A DNA stretch of 64,000 nucleotides from Geobacter sp. AOG2 (GTDB lineage Bacteria > Desulfobacterota > Desulfuromonadia > Geobacterales > Pseudopelobacteraceae): assembly GCF_019972295.1 (NCBI RefSeq), contig NZ_BLJA01000001.1:62001-126000 (forward strand), written 5' to 3'. Positions 25,021-31,833 of this stretch are shown piece by piece. Each line of letters starts with the position of its first letter. Position 1 is the first letter of the stretch. A program made the translations under genes and the position numbers. The notes under the pieces were generated by a model. That model had not been told where the DNA came from. It worked only from the letters and a program-made list of their open reading frames with translations, and did not search any database.

Positions 25021-25926
25021 ATGAGTCTTACATCCGCAATGTACACGGGAACGAGCGGTCTGCTGTCCCAGGCGCAAGCCATCAGCGTCATAGGCAACAA
25101 CCTCGCCAATACCAATACGGTCGGTTACAAAACCGCCAGCACGCTCTTTTCCGATTTGCTCTACCAAACCGCCGGGAATAATTCCCAGATCGGCACCGGC
25201 GTAAAGGTTCAAAGCGTCGGCACCAACTTTACCGAAGGGTCATTGGCGCCTTCGACCAACGTCACCGACCTGGCGATCCAGGGTAACGGTTTCTTTGCCC
25301 TCTGCGGCCCCGGCTCCACATCGGCTACCGCGGCTACGGCCTATTACAGCCGGGCGGGTTCCTTCAAGCTCGACAGCACCGGCCTGGGGCTGGTCAATTC
25401 CGACGGCTACAAGGTGTTAGGCGCCGACGGCAACGCCATCGTCTTCGCAGGAACGTACAACGATGGCACCAATAACCTCACCTTTTCCAAGGTCTCCGGG
25501 GTGGACTCCAACGGCAACATCTCGCTGCTGTATTCCGACGCGGCCGGCAACACGGCCACGGTATACTATGCAGGCAGCAACGGCACAACCGGCACGACCC
25601 CCGTCACAACCGTTGCCGGCGGCGCAGTGGCAATAGCCGAGGCAACCGTGGCCAATCCCGACGGGATGGCCAAGCAGGGGAATTCGCTTTACAAATTGAC
25701 GAGCGCGTCGGGCGCGGCGACCGGTACGCCGGCAGCGGGCATGGTGTTTACCGCGGCCAACGGCACCTCCGAAACCATGCTCTCCAACTACCTGGAGCAG
25801 AGCAACGTGGACATGGCGACGGAACTTGTCAGCATGATCACCACCCAGCGGGCCTATTCCGCCAACTCCAAGACCATCACCACGGCGGACCAGATGACCC
25901 AGGAAGTGTTGAGCCTCAAGCAGTAA
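25021..25926 (+). CDS. flgE: Flagellar hook protein FlgE (short form)
   Basis: 301 residues. N-terminal signature VIGNNLANTNTVGYKTASTL with SLTSAMYTGTSGL, central LAIQGNGFFAL and C-terminal NVDMATELVSMITTQRAYSA are diagnostic of FlgE/FlgG-type hook-rod proteins; the position after flgD identifies the hook. It is short for a hook protein (often 400 or more residues), so the surface-exposed D2 domain is reduced. ATG 25021 follows AAGGAGG; the frame opens upstream at 24976 but without a ribosome site. Confidence 0.88.
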   Translation: MSLTSAMYTGTSGLLSQAQAISVIGNNLANTNTVGYKTASTLFSDLLYQTAGNNSQIGTGVKVQSVGTNFTEGSLAPSTNVTDLAIQGNGFFALCGPGSTSATAATAYYSRAGSFKLDSTGLGLVNSDGYKVLGADGNAIVFAGTYNDGTNNLTFSKVSGVDSNGNISLLYSDAAGNTATVYYAGSNGTTGTTPVTTVAGGAVAIAEATVANPDGMAKQGNSLYKLTSASGAATGTPAAGMVFTAANGTSETMLSNYLEQSNVDMATELVSMITTQRAYSANSKTITTADQMTQEVLSLKQ

Positions 25927-25937
25927 TCGGTTCCGGG

Positions 25938-25986
25938 TAACGGCACGGGGGCGCGCCCCGCTTGGGGAACGCGCCTCCGTACCGGT
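25938..25986 (+). terminator. Long GC-rich hairpin between flgE and fliL
   Basis: Nested arms CGGCACGG/CCGTACCG, GGCGCG/CGCGCC and CCCC-GCTT-GGGG form an almost continuous stem, followed by TTTAATT rather than a pure T-run. It could act as a partial terminator or attenuator between the hook gene and fliL. Confidence 0.5.
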
Positions 25987-26009
25987 TTAATTGGTTGGTT
26001 TAATTGGTT
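25984..26009 (+). repeat. 13-bp tandem direct repeat before fliL
   Basis: GGTTTAATTGGTT is present twice head to tail (25984-25996 and 25997-26009), directly after the hairpin. An imperfect TTGGCACG -24-like box follows at 26013, but its -12 element is not convincing. Confidence 0.6.
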
Positions 26010-26091
26010 GCATTGGCACGCAATAAGTTTTAATAAAGATACTACTCATCAACTTCATTGGAATCAGTATTGATGCGCACGGAGGAAGAAG

Positions 26092-26628
26092 ATGGCCAAG
26101 GACGATCAGGCTGCTGTTGAAACGGAAGGCGGAAGCGGCGGCAACAAGAAGCTGTTTATCATCATCGGGGCTGCCGTTGCAGTAGCGGTCATCCTGGGCG
26201 TCGTCGTCTTCATGATGGCGGGTAAAGGGGACAAAAAGGATAAGGGCAAGGAAGAAGCCAAGGTCGAGGCCAAGGCCGAGGCCGGCGGACACGGCGGCGA
26301 AGGGGGCGGCAAGGAAGGGGCGGCGGTAAGCAACATCTATCCGCTGGAGCCGTTTATCGTTAACATCTACGACGGCCAGGAACTGCGCTACCTCAAGATC
26401 AAGATCGAGCTGGAGATGGTCGGGGCCGGCGTCAAGGCGGATCTCGATGCGCGCCTGGCGGCCATCAGGGATTCGATCCTGGTGCTTCTGAGCGCCAAGA
26501 CCCTTCAGGACATACAGGATGTGCAGGGGAAAAACCAGCTCAAGGAAGAGATCCTGGCGGCGATAAACAAGAACATCCCGCCCGGCAAGGTCGCCAAGGT
26601 CTATTTCACCGACTTCGTTGTCCAGTAG
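26092..26628 (+). CDS. fliL: Flagellar basal body-associated protein FliL
   Basis: 178 residues: short cytoplasmic tail, one membrane helix (about 20-45, KLFIIIGAAVAVAVILGVVV), a Lys/Glu/Gly-rich linker, then the periplasmic FliL domain with YPLEPFIVNIYDGQELRYLK and a C-terminal VAKVYFTDFVVQ. FliL surrounds the stator and supports torque. Good ribosome site GGAGGAAG. First gene of the fliL-M-N-O-P block. Confidence 0.9.
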   Translation: MAKDDQAAVETEGGSGGNKKLFIIIGAAVAVAVILGVVVFMMAGKGDKKDKGKEEAKVEAKAEAGGHGGEGGGKEGAAVSNIYPLEPFIVNIYDGQELRYLKIKIELEMVGAGVKADLDARLAAIRDSILVLLSAKTLQDIQDVQGKNQLKEEILAAINKNIPPGKVAKVYFTDFVVQ

Positions 26629-26644
26629 GTCGCGGCGGGCCGTT

Positions 26645-27625
26645 ATGGAAAAGATTCTCACCAAAGCAGAGATCGAGGCGCTCTTAAACGCCGTCTTCGA
26701 CGGCAGGATCGAGCCGGAGAAGGAACTGGCCAAGACCGAAGGGACCGCCGTCACCTATGACCTCTTCAACACGGAGGCCCACAAGGGCTTTGTCCCCAAC
26801 CTGGACATTGTCTACGACAGCTTGATCCGTTATAATCGCGTCACCCTCTCCAACCGGCTGCGCAAAGTGGTCGAGATCAAGAAGGTCGGCGCCCGTTCCT
26901 ACAAGTTCGACGATTTCCTCCAGACCCTGCCGTCGCCCGCCTGCATGGCCATCTTCAAGATCGAACCCCTGAAGGGGGCCGCACTGATCGCCTTCGACAG
27001 CCCGCTGGTGCTGGCCCTGGTGGACAGCCTGCTCGGCGGTACCGGCAATTCGAAGGTTACCGCCGCCAGCCGGCTTTTTACGTCGATCGAGGTACGGCTG
27101 GTGGAGAAGATCGCCAAGGACATCCTGCAGGATTTCGAGAAGGCGTGGGCGCCGCTCTACGCAACCCATATGAATCTGCTGCGCATGGAGATGAATCCCC
27201 GTCTGGTCAACATCGTTCCGCCCGAGTACCAGATCGTGACCATGTCGCTCAAGATCCAGATTGAAGAGACAGCCGGGAATATCGTGTTTGCCGTCCCGTA
27301 CATGACCATCGACCCGATACGCGACAAGCTGAAGTCGGGGATGCAGTTCGACCTGATGGCCATCGATCCCCAGTGGTCGTACCGGCTTTCGTCCGAAATC
27401 CTCGAGGCCCCGCTTGAGGTCTCCGTGGAGATGGGCAATGCCGGAATCTCCCTGCGGGAACTTCTGGACCTTACGGTCGGCGATACGATCATGTTGGACA
27501 AACCCTGTTCCAGCGAACTGCTGGCCAAGATCGAGGGGATGCCGAAATTCAGTTGTGTCCCCGGTATCCGCCATGGCAATAAAGCGATTCAGATCACCAA
27601 GATAAAAGGGGGCAGCAGTGAGTGA
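26645..27625 (+). CDS. fliM: Flagellar motor switch protein FliM
   Basis: 326 residues. The N-terminal CheY-P-binding motif is present as LTKAEIEALLNAV (EIDALL consensus). The middle domain is CheC-like, and the C-terminal SpoA domain ends with IEGMPKFSCVPGIRHGNKAI. It builds the C ring with FliG and FliN and reads CheY-P. ATG 26645 gives the family N-terminus; upstream codons are not conserved. It overlaps fliN by 8 bases. Confidence 0.93.
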   Translation: MEKILTKAEIEALLNAVFDGRIEPEKELAKTEGTAVTYDLFNTEAHKGFVPNLDIVYDSLIRYNRVTLSNRLRKVVEIKKVGARSYKFDDFLQTLPSPACMAIFKIEPLKGAALIAFDSPLVLALVDSLLGGTGNSKVTAASRLFTSIEVRLVEKIAKDILQDFEKAWAPLYATHMNLLRMEMNPRLVNIVPPEYQIVTMSLKIQIEETAGNIVFAVPYMTIDPIRDKLKSGMQFDLMAIDPQWSYRLSSEILEAPLEVSVEMGNAGISLRELLDLTVGDTIMLDKPCSSELLAKIEGMPKFSCVPGIRHGNKAIQITKIKGGSSE

Positions 27626-27917
27626 CAAGCCTGAAGTGAACGAGCCGGAACAGGACAGGAAGAACCTCGACTTCATCCTTGACATCCCCTTGCAGGTTAC
27701 CGTGGAACTGGGCCGTACCAAGCTTCTGGTCAAGGATATCCTCCAGCTTAACCAGGGGGCGGTGGTGGAGTTGACCAAACTGGCCGGCGAACCTCTGGAT
27801 ATCTTCGTCAACTCCAAACTGGTCGCGCGGGGCGAGGCCGTGGTCATCAACGACAAGTTCGGCGTGCGCCTGGTCGATATCGTCAGCCCCAACGAGCGCG
27901 TGGAGAAGATTTTGTGA
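27618..27917 (+). CDS. fliN: Flagellar motor switch protein FliN
   Basis: 99 residues, essentially one SpoA domain: LDIPLQVTVELGRTKLLVKD, LNQGAVVELTKLAGEPLDIF, VNSKLVARGEAVVINDKFGV. This is the standard FliN sequence signature. It forms the lower C ring and docks FliH-FliI. Start GTG at 27618 lies inside the fliM end; stop overlaps fliO by 4 bases. Confidence 0.94.
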   Translation: MSDKPEVNEPEQDRKNLDFILDIPLQVTVELGRTKLLVKDILQLNQGAVVELTKLAGEPLDIFVNSKLVARGEAVVINDKFGVRLVDIVSPNERVEKIL

Positions 27918-28327
27918 GAGGTGCGGTTCCCGCGCTACTCCTTTGCCTGCCATCCATCGCCTGCGCCGAAAACACCACCGGGCAGGAATTCAGTTTTTTT
28001 TCCAGTTTTCTCCAGATGATTGCCGCCCTGGCGGTCGTTATCGGCTTGATCCTCATCACGTGGCACTTCTTCAACAGGTTCACCAGGGGCATCGCCGCCG
28101 GAAGATTCGCTGCAAAGCATATCCGCGTGGTGGAGTCCCGCTACATCGCCCCCAAAAAGTCGCTCATACTCGTCGAGGTGGGGGGGGAATATCTGCTTTT
28201 GTCGTGTACCGACGACAGACTTACCCTCATCAAGCAGATCGACATGCTTGAGGAGATCGAGATCCTTCCCGAGGGCACGGGGAGCGCAACGGGCTTTGCG
28301 GGGATTTTGGACAGGCTGCGATCATGA
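27914..28327 (+). CDS. fliO: Flagellar biosynthesis protein FliO
   Basis: 137 residues: an N-terminal signal-like segment ending near CAEN, one membrane helix (about 30-55, MIAALAVVIGLILITWHFF), then a cytoplasmic domain with VVESRYIAPKKSLILVEVGG, typical of FliO. It acts as a chaperone for FliP assembly in the export gate. GTG start overlaps the fliN stop; its own stop overlaps fliP. Confidence 0.87.
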   Translation: MRGAVPALLLCLPSIACAENTTGQEFSFFSSFLQMIAALAVVIGLILITWHFFNRFTRGIAAGRFAAKHIRVVESRYIAPKKSLILVEVGGEYLLLSCTDDRLTLIKQIDMLEEIEILPEGTGSATGFAGILDRLRS

Positions 28328-29094
28328 ATATGAACCGAATGACGAAAAAACTCTGTTTTCTGGCAGTCCCCGCCCTGGCGGTGCTTGTCTCCGCCACGGC
28401 CCTGGCGGCCGATCCGCTGCCGTTTCCGGCGTTGAATATCGGTGTGGGTGCGGCGACCAAGCCCGGCGACGTTGCCATGACCATCCAGATCTTCCTGCTG
28501 TTGACGGTCCTCTCCCTGGCTCCGGGCCTGTTGATCATGACGACCTCGTTCACCCGCATCTCGGTAGTGCTTTCCTTCGTGCGCACCGCCATGGGGACCC
28601 AGCAGGCGCCGTCCAACCAGATCATTCTGGCGCTCTCCATGTTCCTGACCTTTTTCATCATGAGCCCGGTCTGGCAACAGATCAACAAGGACGCCTACCA
28701 ACCCTGGAAGGCCCAGCAGATCAGCCAGGATCAGGCTATGGAGCGGGCCGTCAAGCCGGTGCGGACGTTCATGCTCACCCAGACCAGGGAAAAGGACCTG
28801 GCGCTGTTCGTCAGCCTCTCCAAGCTGCCGCGGCCCAAGAATGCCGACGACATCCCGACCCTGACCATTATCCCCGCCTTCATGATCTCGGAGCTGAGGA
28901 CCGCCTTCCAGATCGGTTTTTTGATTTACATTCCCTTCATCGTGGTTGACATGGTGGTGGCCTCGGTACTGATGTCCATGGGCATGATGATGCTGCCGCC
29001 GGTCATGATTTCGCTCCCCTTCAAGATCCTGCTCTTTGTGCTGGTCGACGGGTGGGGGTTGGTGATAGGGTCGTTGGTGAAGAGTTTCGGATAA
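28324..29094 (+). CDS. fliP: Flagellar export gate protein FliP
   Basis: 256 residues with a cleavable signal peptide (FLAVPALAVLVSATALAADP) and four membrane helices. Signature blocks LLTVLSLAPGLLIMTTSFTR, VRTAMGTQQAPSNQI and PAFMISELRTAFQIGFLIYI are diagnostic. FliP forms the pentameric core of the FliPQR gate. Normally directly coupled to fliQ; here repeat copy 7 separates them. Confidence 0.95.
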   Translation: MNMNRMTKKLCFLAVPALAVLVSATALAADPLPFPALNIGVGAATKPGDVAMTIQIFLLLTVLSLAPGLLIMTTSFTRISVVLSFVRTAMGTQQAPSNQIILALSMFLTFFIMSPVWQQINKDAYQPWKAQQISQDQAMERAVKPVRTFMLTQTREKDLALFVSLSKLPRPKNADDIPTLTIIPAFMISELRTAFQIGFLIYIPFIVVDMVVASVLMSMGMMMLPPVMISLPFKILLFVLVDGWGLVIGSLVKSFG

Positions 29095-29101
29095 AACGTG
29101 A

Positions 29102-29330
29102 GGAGGTTGTTGAAAAACAGCCATCTCGGCGCCTATCGCCGTCCCGCTGAACGGGATGACTGCGCTAGCGCTCCGTCACCGGTAATTATGCTCACGCATA
29201 ATTATACGCCGCCGTCCTCGAAGGCCCTTTTGTGACGGAGGCCTTTGGCTTCACCCTTCGGGCGCCTCCGCGGGGTTTTTGCGGGTGCGGCGATCTGACT
29301 ATTTTTGAACAACCTGGACTTTTCAACAGC
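29102..29330 (+). repeat. Dispersed modular hairpin repeat, copy 7 (long form)
   Basis: Forward copy inserted between fliP and fliQ, which are adjacent in most bacteria. Has GGTTGTTGAAAAACAGCCAT, a CCCGCTGAACGGG hairpin, the AT-rich hairpin and the GATCTGACTATTTTTGAACA end. The GGCGTAGC hairpin is replaced by GGAGGCCTTTGGCTTCACCC-like sequence, so one module is swapped. Confidence 0.9.
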
Positions 29331-29353
29331 TATCGTCCGGGAAGAGGTTTTCT

Positions 29354-29623
29354 ATGACACCCGAATTTGTTGTCCAGCTTGCGCGCCGCAGCTTCGAGAC
29401 GACGCTCCTCCTGGCTGCCCCGCTCCTTATCGGCAGCCTGGTGGTTGGTTTGCTCATAAGCATTTTCCAGGCGGTGACCTCCATCAACGAAGCCACCCTG
29501 ACGTTTGCCCCGAAGATCATCGTCGTCATGATCGCCATGATAATCTTCTTCCCCTGGATGATGAGTTATATGAGCGATTTTACCCGCGAGATCTACTCCT
29601 TCATCGCCACCATGCGCCGCTGA
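29354..29623 (+). CDS. fliQ: Flagellar export gate protein FliQ
   Basis: 89 residues with two membrane helices, the family length. LLIGSLVVGLLISIFQAVTS and INEATLTFAPKIIVVM are diagnostic. FliQ wraps around the FliP-FliR core of the gate. The ATG at 29354 follows GGGAAGAGG shortly after repeat copy 7. Confidence 0.93.
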   Translation: MTPEFVVQLARRSFETTLLLAAPLLIGSLVVGLLISIFQAVTSINEATLTFAPKIIVVMIAMIIFFPWMMSYMSDFTREIYSFIATMRR

Positions 29624-29702
29624 CATGGTGGCGGCGCGCTGGTGTGGAGAACCGTTTGCGGCAGTAATGCCGGCGGGCCGGTCCTGTGGCAGCCACCCGG
29701 AG

Positions 29703-29724
29703 CCGGCGCACGGCCGTGCGCCGG
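29703..29724. repeat. 22-bp perfect palindrome between fliQ and fliR
   Basis: CCGGCGCACGG followed by its exact reverse complement CCGTGCGCCGG, in the 127-base gap between fliQ and fliR. No T-run follows, so it is not a standard terminator. It may form a cruciform or an mRNA hairpin ahead of fliR. Confidence 0.6.
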
Positions 29725-29750
29725 GCCGGCTGCGTACGGGGTGCTAGGGC

Positions 29751-30545
29751 ATGGTGCCGCTCTACCCCTTTCCCTCGCCGGGCGAGGTGATCGTCTTTGC
29801 CCTGGTGCTGAGCCGCATAGCCGGCATCTTCGCGGCGTTGCCGACCTTCGGCGGGCGGGCGGTGCCGACGCGCATCAAGGTCGTGATCGCGTTCATGATC
29901 ACCCTGGTCTGTTTCCCGGTCCTGAAGATAACCCCGCCGCCGATGCCGTCGGACGCCTTTACCCTGGGCCTTCTGGCCTTGAGCGAGGTGGCGGTCGGGC
30001 TCACGCTGGCGTTTGTCGCCCAGATGGTCTTCAGCGCGGTCGAGTTCAGCGGCCAGATCATCGGTATGCAAATGGGACTGACGATCTCCTCGATCCTCGA
30101 TCCCACCCGGGGCACCCAGGTCCAGCTCATGTCCGTGCTGCAGAGCCTGTTTGCGACGCTGCTTTTCCTGGCTCTCGACGTCCATCACGTGTTCATCCGC
30201 GCCATCGTCGAAAGTTTCCGCATAATCCCCATCGGCGGCTGGCACGTTTCGGGTCAACTGGTTTCCTTTCTGGTCCAGCGCACCTCCGACATCTTCGTGC
30301 TCGGCATCCGTCTGGCAGCCCCCGTGATGGTATCGCTCCTTTTGGCCACCGTGGCCCTGGGCATCATGGCGCGCGCTTTTCCGCAGATGAATATCTTCAT
30401 CGTCAGCATGCCGCTCAACATCGGTCTCGGTTTTTTGATCATGGGCGGGACGCTGATGATCTTCTTTCACGTCCTGGAAGTGGCATTCGGTAATCTGAAC
30501 GGACAGATCGGCACCCTTTTCAGATTGATGGCAAAGGGGGGATGA
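29751..30545 (+). CDS. fliR: Flagellar export gate protein FliR
   Basis: 264 residues with six hydrophobic segments. Motifs include FALVLSRIAGIFAALPTFGG, AVEFSGQIIGMQMGLTISSI and IFIVSMPLNIGLGFLIMGG, all characteristic of FliR. It completes the FliPQR gate and contacts FlhB. The stop TGA overlaps an ATG at 30542 that looks like the intended start of flhB but is out of frame with it. Confidence 0.93.
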   Translation: MVPLYPFPSPGEVIVFALVLSRIAGIFAALPTFGGRAVPTRIKVVIAFMITLVCFPVLKITPPPMPSDAFTLGLLALSEVAVGLTLAFVAQMVFSAVEFSGQIIGMQMGLTISSILDPTRGTQVQLMSVLQSLFATLLFLALDVHHVFIRAIVESFRIIPIGGWHVSGQLVSFLVQRTSDIFVLGIRLAAPVMVSLLLATVALGIMARAFPQMNIFIVSMPLNIGLGFLIMGGTLMIFFHVLEVAFGNLNGQIGTLFRLMAKGG

Positions 30546-30548
30546 CGT

Positions 30549-31622
30549 CTGGGGGAAGATTCCGACAAACACTCCAAAACAGAACAGCCCACAGCAAAAA
30601 AGCTTAGCGAGGCACGGAAAAAAGGAGCGCCGCCCAAAAGCCAGGTGCTCACCTCGTCGCTGACCCTCCTGGCCGGGATCGTCAGCGTGTATATCTTCGG
30701 CAGCTACATGATGGAGGGCCTGAAAAAGAACATGGTGGCGGTCCTCAGCACCATGGGCAACTTCGAGCTGACCGAGTCCAACATGTACACCCTCTCGCTC
30801 AAGCTCTTTGCGCTGATCATCATGCTGCTCGCGCCCCTGGTTATCACCGTCATCGTAACGGCGATAATGGCGAATATCATCCAGGACAACGGGCAGTTCA
30901 CGTTCAATACCGAGCGCCTCGAATTCGACTTCACGAAGCTCAACCCGAAAAACGGCATCGGCAAGATCTTTAACCGGGATGCGCTGATGGAGATGGTGAA
31001 GTCGTTCCTCAAGCTCCTGGTGGTGGGCTACATAACGTATCGGGTGATGAGGGACGAAAGCCAGAACATCGCTTTTCTGGCCGAGGCCGACATAGAAACG
31101 ATCATCAATTATGTGGGCCACATAGCGTTCAACATCATCACCCACGCCTGCGGCGTCCTGATCGTGCTGGGCGTTCTGGACCTGATGTACGTGAAGTGGC
31201 GCTACATCGACAACCTCAAGATGACCAAGCAGGAGGTCAAGGAAGAGGCGAAGGAGCACGACCTGCCGCCGGAAGTAAAGGGCAGGATCAAGAAGATGCA
31301 GTTCCAGATGGCGCGGCGCCGGATGATCAAGATCGTCCCGACCGCCGATGTCGTCATCACCAACCCGACCCACTATGCCGTGGCTCTCAGGTACGAACGG
31401 GAGCGGATGCTCGCCCCGGTCGTCATCGCCAAGGGGGCCGACGTGATGGCCCAGGCCATCAAGAAGATCGCCCGGGAACATAAGGTCGTCCTGGTGGAAA
31501 ACCGGTTTCTGGCGCGCGAGCTCTATGACCAGGTGGATGAGAACGAGCCGATCCCCGAGTCGCTCTATGCCGCGGTTGCGGAGGTCCTGGCCTACGTGTA
31601 TCGCCTCAAGGGCAAGATGTGA
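30549..31622 (+). CDS. flhB: Flagellar export switch protein FlhB (start frame disturbed)
   Basis: About 357 residues from 30549. The cytoplasmic N-terminus GEDSDKHSKTEQPTAKKLSE is followed by four membrane helices and the autocleavage motif NPTHYAV (near residue 268). It controls the switch from rod/hook to filament export. The conserved N-terminus is in frame from 30546, but the only codon that could start it is CTG at 30549. An ATG at 30542, overlapping the fliR stop as ATGA, would join it if the G5 run at 30551-30555 were one base shorter (giving MTSGEDSDKHS). Otherwise the first canonical start is GTG 30645, which loses 32 residues. Sequencing error, frameshift or unusual initiation cannot be told apart here. 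Confidence 0.85.
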   Translation: MGEDSDKHSKTEQPTAKKLSEARKKGAPPKSQVLTSSLTLLAGIVSVYIFGSYMMEGLKKNMVAVLSTMGNFELTESNMYTLSLKLFALIIMLLAPLVITVIVTAIMANIIQDNGQFTFNTERLEFDFTKLNPKNGIGKIFNRDALMEMVKSFLKLLVVGYITYRVMRDESQNIAFLAEADIETIINYVGHIAFNIITHACGVLIVLGVLDLMYVKWRYIDNLKMTKQEVKEEAKEHDLPPEVKGRIKKMQFQMARRRMIKIVPTADVVITNPTHYAVALRYERERMLAPVVIAKGADVMAQAIKKIAREHKVVLVENRFLARELYDQVDENEPIPESLYAAVAEVLAYVYRLKGKM

Positions 31623-31646
31623 CGCCGGCCCGGCTCCGGGAATTAT

Positions 31647-31660
31647 GTCAATAATATGAC
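31647..31660 (+). promoter_or_regulatory. GTC-N8-GAC inverted motif upstream of flhA
   Basis: GTCAATAATATGAC, extended to TGTCA-N6-TGACA (31646-31661). It shares its first nine bases and its layout with the motif at 14401 upstream of flgB and lies about 105 bases before the flhA -24/-12 promoter, a typical enhancer distance. Confidence 0.4.
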
Positions 31661-31763
31661 AATTTCAAGGATTTGACTCGCGGGATTCGTGGCGGCCGAG
31701 CCGCCTTATAGCTACTCCCGCAGGTTGTATAGGCTGCCGGGCGCCGCCTTGCGGGGTGTTTTG

Positions 31764-31780
31764 CGGCACAAAAAATGCAT
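31764..31780 (+). promoter_or_regulatory. Sigma-54-type promoter for flhA
   Basis: CGGCACAAAAAATGCAT: GGCAC at -24 (GG at 31765-31766) and TGCA at -12 (GC at 31777-31778), exactly 12 bases apart. About 55 bases before the flhA ATG, in the 211-base gap after flhB. A weaker -24/-12 candidate (31739-31752) lies just upstream. Confidence 0.65.
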
Positions 31781-31833
31781 AATAGATGTGAATTTTTTAG
31801 TTTCCCCCGAAAGAAAACGGTAACGGACCAGCC

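Noticed and set aside
26011-26030. TTGGCACG as a -24 element of a sigma-54 promoter for fliL
   Set aside because: The -12 position reads AAGT in place of TTGC, so only half of the promoter is present.
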